Position numbers and translations under genes: made by a program. From Chitinophaga pinensis (GTDB lineage: Bacteria; Bacteroidota; Bacteroidia; UKL13-3), in assembly GCA_945861965.1 (NCBI GenBank), contig CAMAWM010000013.1:1-59333 (forward strand): 59,333 bases of DNA. Reading direction: 5' to 3'. Shown here piece by piece: positions 17,849 through 25,905 of the stretch (its first letter is position 1; each line of letters opens with the position of its first letter). Below the pieces are notes generated by a model, which saw nothing but the letters and a program-made list of their open reading frames with translations, ran no database searches and was not told where the DNA came from.

Positions 17849-18730
17849 TTAAGGAATAATTATTTTTAAATTTTTAGGAACAATTCTAAAATTTAATTCC
17901 TCTTTTATTTCAATTGCTTCTCCATCTACATTTACAATATTGTTTTTTCTTTGGCTTATCGAGATACTTTGTCCTTCATATGTTTTGATAAAGCTTAATG
18001 TATTCATTTTTTTGGCAAATAATTTCAAACCAACTGAAGCGGCTTTAAAAAGATTCGTTTTTTCGAAAATAACAATTTTAAATTCTCCATCATCTAAATT
18101 TGAATTTGGTGAAACATAAACATTGTTCCCAAATTGCGTTCCATTGCACACACAAATCATAAAAGCATTTTGAATGGATTCATTGCCATCGATACTTATT
18201 TTGTATTCGCTTGATTTGTATTTTAAAAATTCTTGCAATACAACTTTAATGTAGGTTTTAAATCCTCGTTTTTCATTTTCTGAAAATTTTTTCCCAACAT
18301 GTGCATCAAAACCAACACCAGCTATATTGACGAAAAAATTATCGTTTACCATGCAAGTATCAATTGTTTTTGTTTTAATTGAATTAATAATTTGAAGTGC
18401 TTTTTTTACATCCATCGAAATCCCTAATTCTCGAGCCAAGCCATTTCCGCTTCCCATCGGAATTATTCCCAAAATGCATTTTGTTCCTGCTACATGTTGC
18501 GCAATATTATTAACTGTTCCATCTCCGCCAACAGCAACTATAATATCTGCACCTTCATCTAATGCTCTTTTTGAAAGTAAATGTGTATGCTTTGCATTTT
18601 CGGTAAATTGAATTTGTATTTCAAAATTCTCTTGATTAATAATTTCGTGAATTAACGGAATAAGATGCTTTTTTTGTTTTCCTCCTGCCAAAGGATTTAT
18701 TATAAAAGTAAGGTTTAATTTCTGTATCAA
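17849..18730 (-). CDS. Diacylglycerol/lipid kinase family protein (YegS/BmrU type)
   Basis: A 293-residue protein with the diacylglycerol kinase catalytic fold: NPLAGG (residues 12-17), the nucleotide-binding GGDGTVNN (68-75) and GSGNGLARELG (~97-107). A C-terminal DGEFKIVIF and VDGEA complete the YegS/DgkB-like pattern. It phosphorylates a lipid substrate at the membrane; the substrate cannot be read from sequence. The start is TTG at 18730, with no earlier in-frame ATG that fits. It lies 12 bp after rmuC and ends the murB-rmuC-kinase run. Confidence 0.88.
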   Translation of the reverse strand: MIQKLNLTFIINPLAGGKQKKHLIPLIHEIINQENFEIQIQFTENAKHTHLLSKRALDEGADIIVAVGGDGTVNNIAQHVAGTKCILGIIPMGSGNGLARELGISMDVKKALQIINSIKTKTIDTCMVNDNFFVNIAGVGFDAHVGKKFSENEKRGFKTYIKVVLQEFLKYKSSEYKISIDGNESIQNAFMICVCNGTQFGNNVYVSPNSNLDDGEFKIVIFEKTNLFKAASVGLKLFAKKMNTLSFIKTYEGQSISISQRKNNIVNVDGEAIEIKEELNFRIVPKNLKIIIP

Positions 18731-18742
18731 AGTATCAATTAA

Positions 18743-20086
18743 TTACTCTTGGTCTGCTCTATTTAGCAAGTTTTGATTTAGTTGTTTTGTTCCTCTTGCT
18801 CCAAGAAGTTTTATGCTGTTAGCTTTTTTTACCAGATTTCCTGAACCGCTCGAAAGTTTGTTCATAGCCGCTTCATAAGCTTCTTGGCCATCTTTCATTT
18901 TTTTTCCTAATACAATTAAATCTTCAGTGAAACCTACAAACTTGTCGAAAAGGGCTCCAGCTTTTTCTGCAATTTCTATTGCGTTTTGAGTTTGTTTTTC
19001 AACTTTCCATAAACTAGCAATTATTCGCAATGTTCCTAGCAAATTAGTTGGGCTTACTACTAAAATATTTTTAGCCAAAGCATCGTTTGTAAATTCCGGA
19101 TCTTTTTGAAATGCTAATATAAATGCGGGTTCAATGGCAATAAACAAAATCACATAATCTAAAGTATTAATGTCTTTCAGATTTTGATAAGATTTATCGC
19201 TCAATGTTTTTATATGGGTTTTTACTGAAAGCAAATGTTCTTTTGCTGCAATTTCTCTTTCTTCATCTGTTTCTGCCGATGAATATTTTTCGTAAGCTGT
19301 TAGCGAAACTTTTGAATCTATAATAATGCATTTGTTTTCTGGCAAATTAATAATCACATCGGGCTGTTGTCTTTTTCGATCTTCGCTTGTAAAGGTTTGC
19401 TGAATGCTGTATTCCCGATCTTTTACCAATCCGCTTTTTTCTAATATGCTTTCTAAAATAAATTCGCCCCAATTTCCCTGAGTTTTATTTTCGCCCTTCA
19501 ATGCTTTGGTTAAATTATTTGCTTCTTTGCTCATCTGTTGATTCAGCTGATGCAACATATTCAATTGTTCTTTTAGTGAAGTTCTATCTTTTGTTTCGCT
19601 TAAAAATGTATCGTGAACTTTCTTTTCAAAATCTTTAATTTTTTCGCCAAGTGGCGTTAAAATTTCGCCAAGATTTATTTTGTTTTGATCGGCAAATTTT
19701 TGTGTTTTTTCTTCAAAAATTTTGTTGGCCAAGTTTTCAAATTCTTTAGTAAATTTATCATTCAGTTTTTCCAATTCAGCTTTCTGAGTTTCTAACTTTT
19801 CTAATAAATTTTTATTTTCGGCTTGTAGTTTAGTTGAATCCAAACTGAAGTTGTCCGAATTTTTACGAGTGTCTTTTAATTCAGCTTTAACTTCATCAAT
19901 AGTAGATTTTAACAATGCGTTCTCAGATTGAAATGCTATTCTTTCACCTGTAACATCATTCAGTTTTGATTGTTGTTTTTGAAATTCGATATCGAAATTA
20001 GCGTTTAATGAATTGTTGTTTTTTAAATAAAACCAACAAACAACAAAACCCAATATCAATCCTACTATTAAATATAAAAATTCCAT
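18743..20086 (-). CDS. rmuC: DNA recombination protein RmuC
   Basis: A 447-residue protein with an N-terminal membrane segment (residues 1-20), a long coiled coil (~30-190) and the RmuC nuclease-like core (~200-400; NWGEFILESILEKSGL, QPDVIINLPENKCIIIDSKVSL, AFQKDPEF). The DSK motif and QPDV segment fit a PD-(D/E)xK-like fold. RmuC limits inversions at short inverted repeats in E. coli. It starts 62 bp after the murB stop and ends 12 bp before the lipid kinase. Confidence 0.94.
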   Translation of the reverse strand: MEFLYLIVGLILGFVVCWFYLKNNNSLNANFDIEFQKQQSKLNDVTGERIAFQSENALLKSTIDEVKAELKDTRKNSDNFSLDSTKLQAENKNLLEKLETQKAELEKLNDKFTKEFENLANKIFEEKTQKFADQNKINLGEILTPLGEKIKDFEKKVHDTFLSETKDRTSLKEQLNMLHQLNQQMSKEANNLTKALKGENKTQGNWGEFILESILEKSGLVKDREYSIQQTFTSEDRKRQQPDVIINLPENKCIIIDSKVSLTAYEKYSSAETDEEREIAAKEHLLSVKTHIKTLSDKSYQNLKDINTLDYVILFIAIEPAFILAFQKDPEFTNDALAKNILVVSPTNLLGTLRIIASLWKVEKQTQNAIEIAEKAGALFDKFVGFTEDLIVLGKKMKDGQEAYEAAMNKLSSGSGNLVKKANSIKLLGARGTKQLNQNLLNRADQE

Positions 20087-20148
20087 TAAGTTAATATAAG
20101 AATTTAAAAATGAAGTGCATAAAAACTAACTCAAGCAAAATTATGAAA

Positions 20149-21165
20149 TTATATCACATTAACTTCTGGAATAATATCAATTCCAAATTTTTCTTTAACG
20201 GAATTTTGAATCTGTAAAGCCAAGTTCCAAATTTCATTTCCGCTTGCATTTCCATAATTTACTAATACCAAAGCTTGTTGTTTGTGCGATCCAGTATTGC
20301 CTACAACCTTACCTTTCCAGCCGCACTGCTCGATCAACCAACCAGCAGCAACTTTTGTTTTTGTATCGCTAATTTTATATCCAACAAGGTCTGGGAATTT
20401 TTCTTTTAAATCCAAAAACAATTCGGTGTTTATTTCCGGGTTTTTAAAAAAACTTCCTGCATTTCCTAATATTTTTGGGTCAGGTAATTTTGAGCTTCTT
20501 ATTTCAATTACGGCATTGCTTACATCTTTTATCGTTGGATTGGCAATATTGTTGTTTGTCAATACATCCTTAATTGCGCCATAACTGGTATTTACTAAAT
20601 AGTTTTTGTTCAATTTAAAAGTAACTGAAGTAATTATATACTTTCCTTTTGCTTCGTTTTTGAAAATACTTTCTCGATATGCAAATTTGCAATCCGATTT
20701 TGTAAAGAGTTTATGTTTTGCTGATTTTATTTCAATCGCTTCTAATTGTACAAATGTGTCTTTTATTTCCACGCCATAAGCTCCAATGTTTTGCATTGGT
20801 GCAGCGCCAACGCAACCAGGAATTAAAGATAAATTTTCTAAACCGGCATAGTTGTTTTCAACACAATACAAAACCAAATCGTGCCAAATAGTTCCGGCCA
20901 TTGCTTTTATCCAAACATGGTTTTCGTCTTCGTTAATTTTTTCAATACCTGTTAAATTAATTTTGATTACCATACCATCAAAATCATTTGCAAGCAATAC
21001 ATTGCTTCCACCACCTAAAATTAAAAGTTTACGATTTTTAAGATTGAAGACTTGAATAATTGCTTCTAATTCATCAATGGAATTAACAACAACAAATTCT
21101 TTTGCATTGCTGTCTAATCCAAATGTGTTGTATTCTTTTAGCGATATGTTTTGTTGTACAATCAC
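20149..21165 (-). CDS. murB: UDP-N-acetylmuramate dehydrogenase (UDP-N-acetylenolpyruvoylglucosamine reductase)
   Basis: MurB reduces UDP-GlcNAc-enolpyruvate to UDP-MurNAc with FAD and NADPH in peptidoglycan synthesis. Motifs seen: NTFGLD near the N-terminus, GGGSNVLL (~FAD-binding), IPGCVGAAPMQNIGAYG (~115) and the catalytic-serine segment NAGSFFKNP (~240). A C-terminal IPEV carries the conserved glutamate. No ATG precedes the family start. The GTG at 21165 gives MIVQQNISLKEYNTFG and 338 residues, the usual length; a TTG at 21204 would add 13 residues. The gene is divergent from the LtaS-like gene, with 75 bp between the chosen starts. Confidence 0.94.
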   Translation of the reverse strand: MIVQQNISLKEYNTFGLDSNAKEFVVVNSIDELEAIIQVFNLKNRKLLILGGGSNVLLANDFDGMVIKINLTGIEKINEDENHVWIKAMAGTIWHDLVLYCVENNYAGLENLSLIPGCVGAAPMQNIGAYGVEIKDTFVQLEAIEIKSAKHKLFTKSDCKFAYRESIFKNEAKGKYIITSVTFKLNKNYLVNTSYGAIKDVLTNNNIANPTIKDVSNAVIEIRSSKLPDPKILGNAGSFFKNPEINTELFLDLKEKFPDLVGYKISDTKTKVAAGWLIEQCGWKGKVVGNTGSHKQQALVLVNYGNASGNEIWNLALQIQNSVKEKFGIDIIPEVNVI

Positions 21166-21226
21166 GATTAAATTTGTGCTCAAATAAAACAAAACAGTTT
21201 TCAATTAGCCAAACTTATTTTTAAAT

Positions 21227-21234
21227 TATATTTG
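21227..21234 (+). promoter_or_regulatory. Bacteroidota -7 promoter box close to the LtaS-like start
   Basis: TATATTTG matches the TAnnTTTG consensus exactly. It ends only 6 bp before the ATG at 21241, so transcription would start at or very near the start codon. No TTG is found at the usual upstream distance. Confidence 0.4.
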
Positions 21235-21240
21235 CCCAGC

Positions 21241-23157
21241 ATGTTGAAAAACTTTCCTCACATCCAAGTATTGCTCAAAAGGCTTGCTATTGTTTATTTT
21301 ATTTATTTTTTATGTCGTCTAGTTTTTCTGGTTTCTAACAAAGTATTTTATCAATTAGGCGTAAAACAAATAGTATTTAGTTTTTATTACGGACTCCTAT
21401 TTGATACTTCTGCAATAATTTACATGCTTTTTATTTTTATTTTATTACACATTTTACCCTTTGATTTTAGAAATAAAAAAGCATATCAATTATTTTTAAA
21501 ATGCTACTTCATATTAATTAATGGCATTGCAATTTTTTTTAATTTAGTCGATACAAATTACTATTCATTTATAGGAAGACGCTCAGGGATAGAAATATTA
21601 ACCATGAAAAACGAGATGAAAGGAATGGTAGCAATTAATTATATGTTCGATTATTTTTTAACTTTCTTGCTTTTTGTATTTTTTATTTGGTTGATTTTTC
21701 GATTGTATAAAATGACAAAAGTAAATCAGCCTAACTCAGGTAATATAATAGTTCAATATATTATCGCATTAGTGATTATTGCATTGTCAATAACTGGTGC
21801 AAGAGGCGGATTTAAATTGATTCCTTTAAACACTTTTGATGCTGCCAGATTGAATGGGCCAGAATCCATAGCATTAACAACAAACACTCCTTTTCAGATT
21901 ATTACTAGTATTCAACAAAGAGGATTGTCTGAGAAAAAATATTTTGATGAGAATGTCTCAAAAAAATATTTTAATCCAATTAAAAACGGATTTCAAATTA
22001 ATGAAACTAAAACAAAAACCAATGTAGTTTTAATAATAGTTGAAAGCTTGGGAAAAGAGTACATGGGATATTATAATAACGCAAAAGGATACACGCCTTT
22101 TTTGGATTCGCTTGCTCAACACAGTACGGTTTATAATCACATGTATTCGAATACAAAACGTAGTATTGAAGGAATTCCATCTATTTTGGCAGCCATGCCA
22201 AGTTGGATGGAATCTGATTATTTGAGTAGTTTTTATCAGCCAAATAAATTGAGAAGCATCGGAAGTTATTTGAAAGAAATTGGATACAACTGTTCGTTTT
22301 ATCACGGTGGACATAACGGAACAATGAGCATTGATAATTTTTTAGCCATTGCAGATGCTGGAGATTATTTTGGCATGAACGAATATCCAGAAAAAGAAAA
22401 AGGATTCGATGGAAACTGGGGAATTTATGACGATGAATATTTAGATTATTGGGCAAGCGAACTCAATAAAAAACCTAAGCCATTTTTTTCAACCGTATTT
22501 ACGCTTTCATCTCACAATCCGTACAAAATTCCAGAACGATTAGAAAATAAATTTCCAAAAGGAAGTTTAGCTATTCATCCGACCATTGCATATGCTGATT
22601 ACAGTTTGAAATTATTTTTCGACAAAATCAAAACCATGCCTTGGTACAAAAACACTGTGTTCTTAGTTATTGCTGATCATAGTGCTGAGAATGAAAATCC
22701 AAAATATCAAACACCTTCAGGAAAATTTGAAATACCATTTATGATTTTTAATCCATCAAAAAACGAATTGAATAAGCAAGAAAATAATACACATCAACAA
22801 ACAGATGTGCTGGATATTGTTTTGTCATTAAGCAATTATAAAAACAACTATTATTCGTTTTCTGATATCCATTTTAAATCAATAAATGACGATACAACAG
22901 ATGCTAAAAATTCATTTGGTTATGCCATTCAGTTTCACGAAAACTATTATCAAATAATATGTTGGCCCTATGTTTATCAATATACTGGAGCAAATCCTTT
23001 GGGTTTTTACGATTTGAAAAACGATGAATTGATGAAAAATAATATGCTGAATTCTGAGATGAAAAAAGCTACACGATTAAGAATGGATTCAACTTTAAAA
23101 GCAGTAATTCAAGCGTATAATTACGATTTGATAAACAATAAAACGTTTGTAAAATAA
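21241..23157 (+). CDS. LTA synthase-like sulfatase-fold membrane phosphotransferase
   Basis: The start is the ATG at 21241; a TTG at 21232 would add three residues. The 638-residue protein has about five N-terminal membrane helices (~10-200) and an extracytoplasmic alkaline-phosphatase/sulfatase domain. It shows IVESLGKEY (metal-binding Glu, ~265), NTKRSIEGIPSILAAMPS (~300; probable Ser or Thr nucleophile), FYHGGHNGTMSI (~350) and VIADHS (~477; Asp-His metal pair). Relatives include LtaS and OpgB-like phosphoglycerol transferases. Bacteroidota do not make lipoteichoic acid, so the acceptor is probably a periplasmic or surface glycan or lipid; this is inference. It converges with the PTPS gene, with 6 bp between stops. 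Confidence 0.86.
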   Translation: MLKNFPHIQVLLKRLAIVYFIYFLCRLVFLVSNKVFYQLGVKQIVFSFYYGLLFDTSAIIYMLFIFILLHILPFDFRNKKAYQLFLKCYFILINGIAIFFNLVDTNYYSFIGRRSGIEILTMKNEMKGMVAINYMFDYFLTFLLFVFFIWLIFRLYKMTKVNQPNSGNIIVQYIIALVIIALSITGARGGFKLIPLNTFDAARLNGPESIALTTNTPFQIITSIQQRGLSEKKYFDENVSKKYFNPIKNGFQINETKTKTNVVLIIVESLGKEYMGYYNNAKGYTPFLDSLAQHSTVYNHMYSNTKRSIEGIPSILAAMPSWMESDYLSSFYQPNKLRSIGSYLKEIGYNCSFYHGGHNGTMSIDNFLAIADAGDYFGMNEYPEKEKGFDGNWGIYDDEYLDYWASELNKKPKPFFSTVFTLSSHNPYKIPERLENKFPKGSLAIHPTIAYADYSLKLFFDKIKTMPWYKNTVFLVIADHSAENENPKYQTPSGKFEIPFMIFNPSKNELNKQENNTHQQTDVLDIVLSLSNYKNNYYSFSDIHFKSINDDTTDAKNSFGYAIQFHENYYQIICWPYVYQYTGANPLGFYDLKNDELMKNNMLNSEMKKATRLRMDSTLKAVIQAYNYDLINNKTFVK

Positions 23158-23163
23158 TAGGTT

Positions 23164-23589
23164 TTACTCTCCGAAATATTCGGCAAAATTATTTTCGGTT
23201 TCTACCAATTTTATGTGATGCAATTTGCCATTATCAATCAGTGGCTCTAAGATGTTCCAAATGGCAACCACAACATTTTCGATGGATGGCATTTGACCTT
23301 TCAAAAATTCAACATCTTCGTTCAAATTTTTATGGTCAAGGGCTTCAATAATTTCACTTTTGATGATGGTTTTTAATTTTTTTAAATCCATTACCAAGCC
23401 AGTTTCTGGATTTGCAATTCCTTTAACTGTTACAAACAATTCAAAATTATGACCGTGGTAATATTTATTTGAACATTTGCCAAAAAACGAAATATTATCC
23501 TCTTCAGACCATTTTGGATTGTATAATTTATGAGCAGCATTAAAGCGCTCTCTGCGGGTTATATATACTATTTTTTGTTTTTCGGTCAT
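23164..23589 (-). CDS. 6-pyruvoyl-tetrahydropterin synthase / 6-carboxytetrahydropterin synthase (QueD) family
   Basis: A 141-residue PTPS-fold enzyme acting on dihydroneopterin triphosphate. Zinc ligands are His20 (FNAAHKL), His45 and His47 (HGH). The catalytic Cys39, Asp85-His86 (LDHKNL) and the pterin-binding Glu130 (LVETENN) are present. The spacing Cys-x5-HGH equals that of mammalian PTPS (Cys42, His48, His50), whereas classical QueD has Cys-x3-HGH. So it may make 6-pyruvoyl-tetrahydropterin rather than the queuosine intermediate, although the genes are usually annotated queD. Its neighbour 56 bp upstream is queA, which favours queuosine. I leave the symbol open. Confidence 0.88.
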   Translation of the reverse strand: MTEKQKIVYITRRERFNAAHKLYNPKWSEEDNISFFGKCSNKYYHGHNFELFVTVKGIANPETGLVMDLKKLKTIIKSEIIEALDHKNLNEDVEFLKGQMPSIENVVVAIWNILEPLIDNGKLHHIKLVETENNFAEYFGE

Positions 23590-23645
23590 ATTAATTTATG
23601 CGCAAATATAAATTAAGTAAAAGTGCTTTAACAAATGATAATTGT

Positions 23646-24878
23646 TTAGTTTCTAAACAAAACGGAACTGTCGCCATAACTTAAAAAGCGGAAATTATTT
23701 TTTAATGCAAAATCATAAATATCTCTCCAGTTTTCACCGCACAAAGCGGCTACTAGCAATAAAAGCGTACTTTTTGGTTGATGGAAATTTGTAACAAGCG
23801 CATTTATAATTTTAATATCGTAACCTGGCATTATTATAATTTTTGTAGATCCCTTTAAAATGCTTTTATTTTTAAATTTCAACCAACTTAAAACAGTAGA
23901 AAGTGATTCGAAAGCTGAACAGCCTAATTCGTTTTTCTCGTATGGCTGCCATTGTTCCACATTCAATTCATCGATATTTTTCCAATTATTTTTTTGCTGA
24001 AACAATTTGAAACCAAACCAATAAATACTTTCAATTGTTCTAAATGAAGTAGTGCCAACAGCAACTATTTTATTTTTATTTTCTATTACAGATAATAATT
24101 TTTCAATAAGCGAAATGTGAACTGAAATTTTTTCTTCATGCATGTCGTGGCCTTGCATTGTTTCACTTTTTACTGGCATAAAAGTTCCAGCGCCTACATG
24201 AAGCGTGACAAATTCACTGGATATATTTTTACGTTTTAATTTAGTAAAAACGCTTTCAGTAAAATGCAAGCCAGCCGTTGGTGCTGCAACAGAGCCTTTG
24301 CTTTTGGCATATACAGTTTGATAACGAGATTCATCCTCTTTTTCAGCATCTCGTCTCAAATAAGGAGGCAAGGGAATTATTCCAAACAATTGAATTGTTT
24401 CTGCAAAATTCAATTCTGAATTCCATTTAAATTCTACAACAAACGAATCCTTCTTTTGTGAAATTCTTTCTGCATTTAATTCTATATTTTCGTTATTAAA
24501 TAATTTGTTTTTTTTTAATTCAATATCCTTCCATCGCTTGTTATTTCCAATCAAACAAATCCATTTGCATGCGTTTTTCGAACTAAATATTTGTTCAATT
24601 TCTTTAGGTTCAAACGGTTCAAGACAGAATATTTCTATCTTCGATCCATTCGTATTTTCAAAAATTAATCGTGCTTGAATTACTTTTGTTTCATTAAAAA
24701 TAAAACAATCGTTTTCTTCAAATAAATTATCGATTTCAGCGAATTTACTTTCGCTTATTTCCAAGTTTTTATATACTAATAATTTGCTCTCGTCTCTTAT
24801 TGGCAAAGGATGTTGAGCAATTCTATCGTTAGGGAGTTCGTAAGTAAAATTTTGTATTGAAATTTGTTGAGGATTCAT
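23646..24878 (-). CDS. queA: S-adenosylmethionine:tRNA ribosyltransferase-isomerase
   Basis: A 410-residue QueA. It transfers and isomerises the ribosyl part of SAM onto 7-aminomethyl-7-deazaguanine in tRNA, giving epoxyqueuosine. Family segments seen: LPNDRIAQHPLPIRDESKLL near the N-terminus, FNETKVIQARL (~60), SVAAPTAGLHFT (~195), LHVGAGTFMPV (~220), GTTSFRTIES and a C-terminal ITNFHQPKST-like NFHQPKSTLLLLVAA. It is longer than E. coli QueA (356) owing to inserts in the middle, as in other Bacteroidota. The next gene downstream is the PTPS/QueD-family gene, 56 bp away. Confidence 0.95.
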   Translation of the reverse strand: MNPQQISIQNFTYELPNDRIAQHPLPIRDESKLLVYKNLEISESKFAEIDNLFEENDCFIFNETKVIQARLIFENTNGSKIEIFCLEPFEPKEIEQIFSSKNACKWICLIGNNKRWKDIELKKNKLFNNENIELNAERISQKKDSFVVEFKWNSELNFAETIQLFGIIPLPPYLRRDAEKEDESRYQTVYAKSKGSVAAPTAGLHFTESVFTKLKRKNISSEFVTLHVGAGTFMPVKSETMQGHDMHEEKISVHISLIEKLLSVIENKNKIVAVGTTSFRTIESIYWFGFKLFQQKNNWKNIDELNVEQWQPYEKNELGCSAFESLSTVLSWLKFKNKSILKGSTKIIIMPGYDIKIINALVTNFHQPKSTLLLLVAALCGENWRDIYDFALKNNFRFLSYGDSSVLFRN

Positions 24879-24942
24879 TTTTACACCATTATTTCAAAAA
24901 GAAATTATCTGAAAATTTGCAGCTATAATTTGATGGTCAAAT

Positions 24943-25722
24943 TTATTTCCCTTTAAAATCGGGTTTGCGTTTTTCTACAAAGGCTTTCATTCCTTCTTTT
25001 TGGTCTTCGCTTGCAAAACACATGTAAAAATTTTTTCGTTCAAAATAAAGTCCTTCTTGCAAACCGCTTTCAAATGCACGCAATACAGATTCTTTTGCCA
25101 AACGCACAGAAACCGGACTCATTTGTGATATTTCATTTGCTAATTTCAGAGCTTCATCTAAATAAACATCATCTGGAACAACACGATTAATCAAACCCGA
25201 TTTAAGCGCTTCGTATGCCGAAATAAATTTTCCGGTTAATACCATTTCCATTGCTAATGCTTTTCCAATTGCACGTGTCAAACGTTGAGTTCCACCAGCT
25301 CCTGGCATTACTCCAATTTTAATTTCGGGTTGTCCGAATTTTGCCGATTCTCCCGCAACAATCATGTCACAAGTCATGGCAAGTTCGCATCCACCGCCTA
25401 ATGCAAAGCCACAAACGGCAGCAATAATTGGTTTTTTTGTTTTGCGAATTTGATCCCATGTTTCAAATTGATCAATTTTTAATAAATCAATCGCAGACTT
25501 TGATTCCATTTGTTTTATATCTGCTCCGGCAGCAAATGCTTGTTCGTTTCCTGTGATGATTATGCAGCGAACATTTTCGTTTTCGTCAAGCGATACCAAC
25601 GCATTTTTCAATTCTAGCATCAATTGCAAATTGAGAGCATTTAATTCTTTTGGACGATTTAATCGTATCAGTGCAACGTATGTCTGAAATTGCGGCTCAA
25701 CAATAATAAACTCGTAATTCAT
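24943..25722 (-). CDS. Enoyl-CoA hydratase/isomerase (crotonase) family protein
   Basis: A 259-residue crotonase. It hydrates 2-enoyl-CoA to 3-hydroxyacyl-CoA. The oxyanion-hole segments AFAAGADIKQM (~residue 65) and CGFALGGGCELAMTCD (~105) are intact. The catalytic glutamates sit in GGGCELAMTCD and in EIKIGVMPGAGGTQRL (~130). It resembles short-chain enoyl-CoA hydratases. It is a single gene, divergent from the EF-G paralogue. The 3-hydroxyacyl-CoA dehydrogenase at 43.0 kb could act on its product. Confidence 0.92.
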   Translation of the reverse strand: MNYEFIIVEPQFQTYVALIRLNRPKELNALNLQLMLELKNALVSLDENENVRCIIITGNEQAFAAGADIKQMESKSAIDLLKIDQFETWDQIRKTKKPIIAAVCGFALGGGCELAMTCDMIVAGESAKFGQPEIKIGVMPGAGGTQRLTRAIGKALAMEMVLTGKFISAYEALKSGLINRVVPDDVYLDEALKLANEISQMSPVSVRLAKESVLRAFESGLQEGLYFERKNFYMCFASEDQKEGMKAFVEKRKPDFKGK

Positions 25723-25905
25723 AGGTAAAATGTTTCAGCGAATATAGAAGTTGGCAGTAAATGTTTTTTGAATTTATTACTGAAATAACATTTTAAAAAG
25801 AAAATCCAATGAATGTATGTTTAGCATAAGCATTAAAAATAATTGAAATAATAAGTATTATTCCCAAAATTATTTCATATTGCATGTCCTAATTTAAATA
25901 AAATT

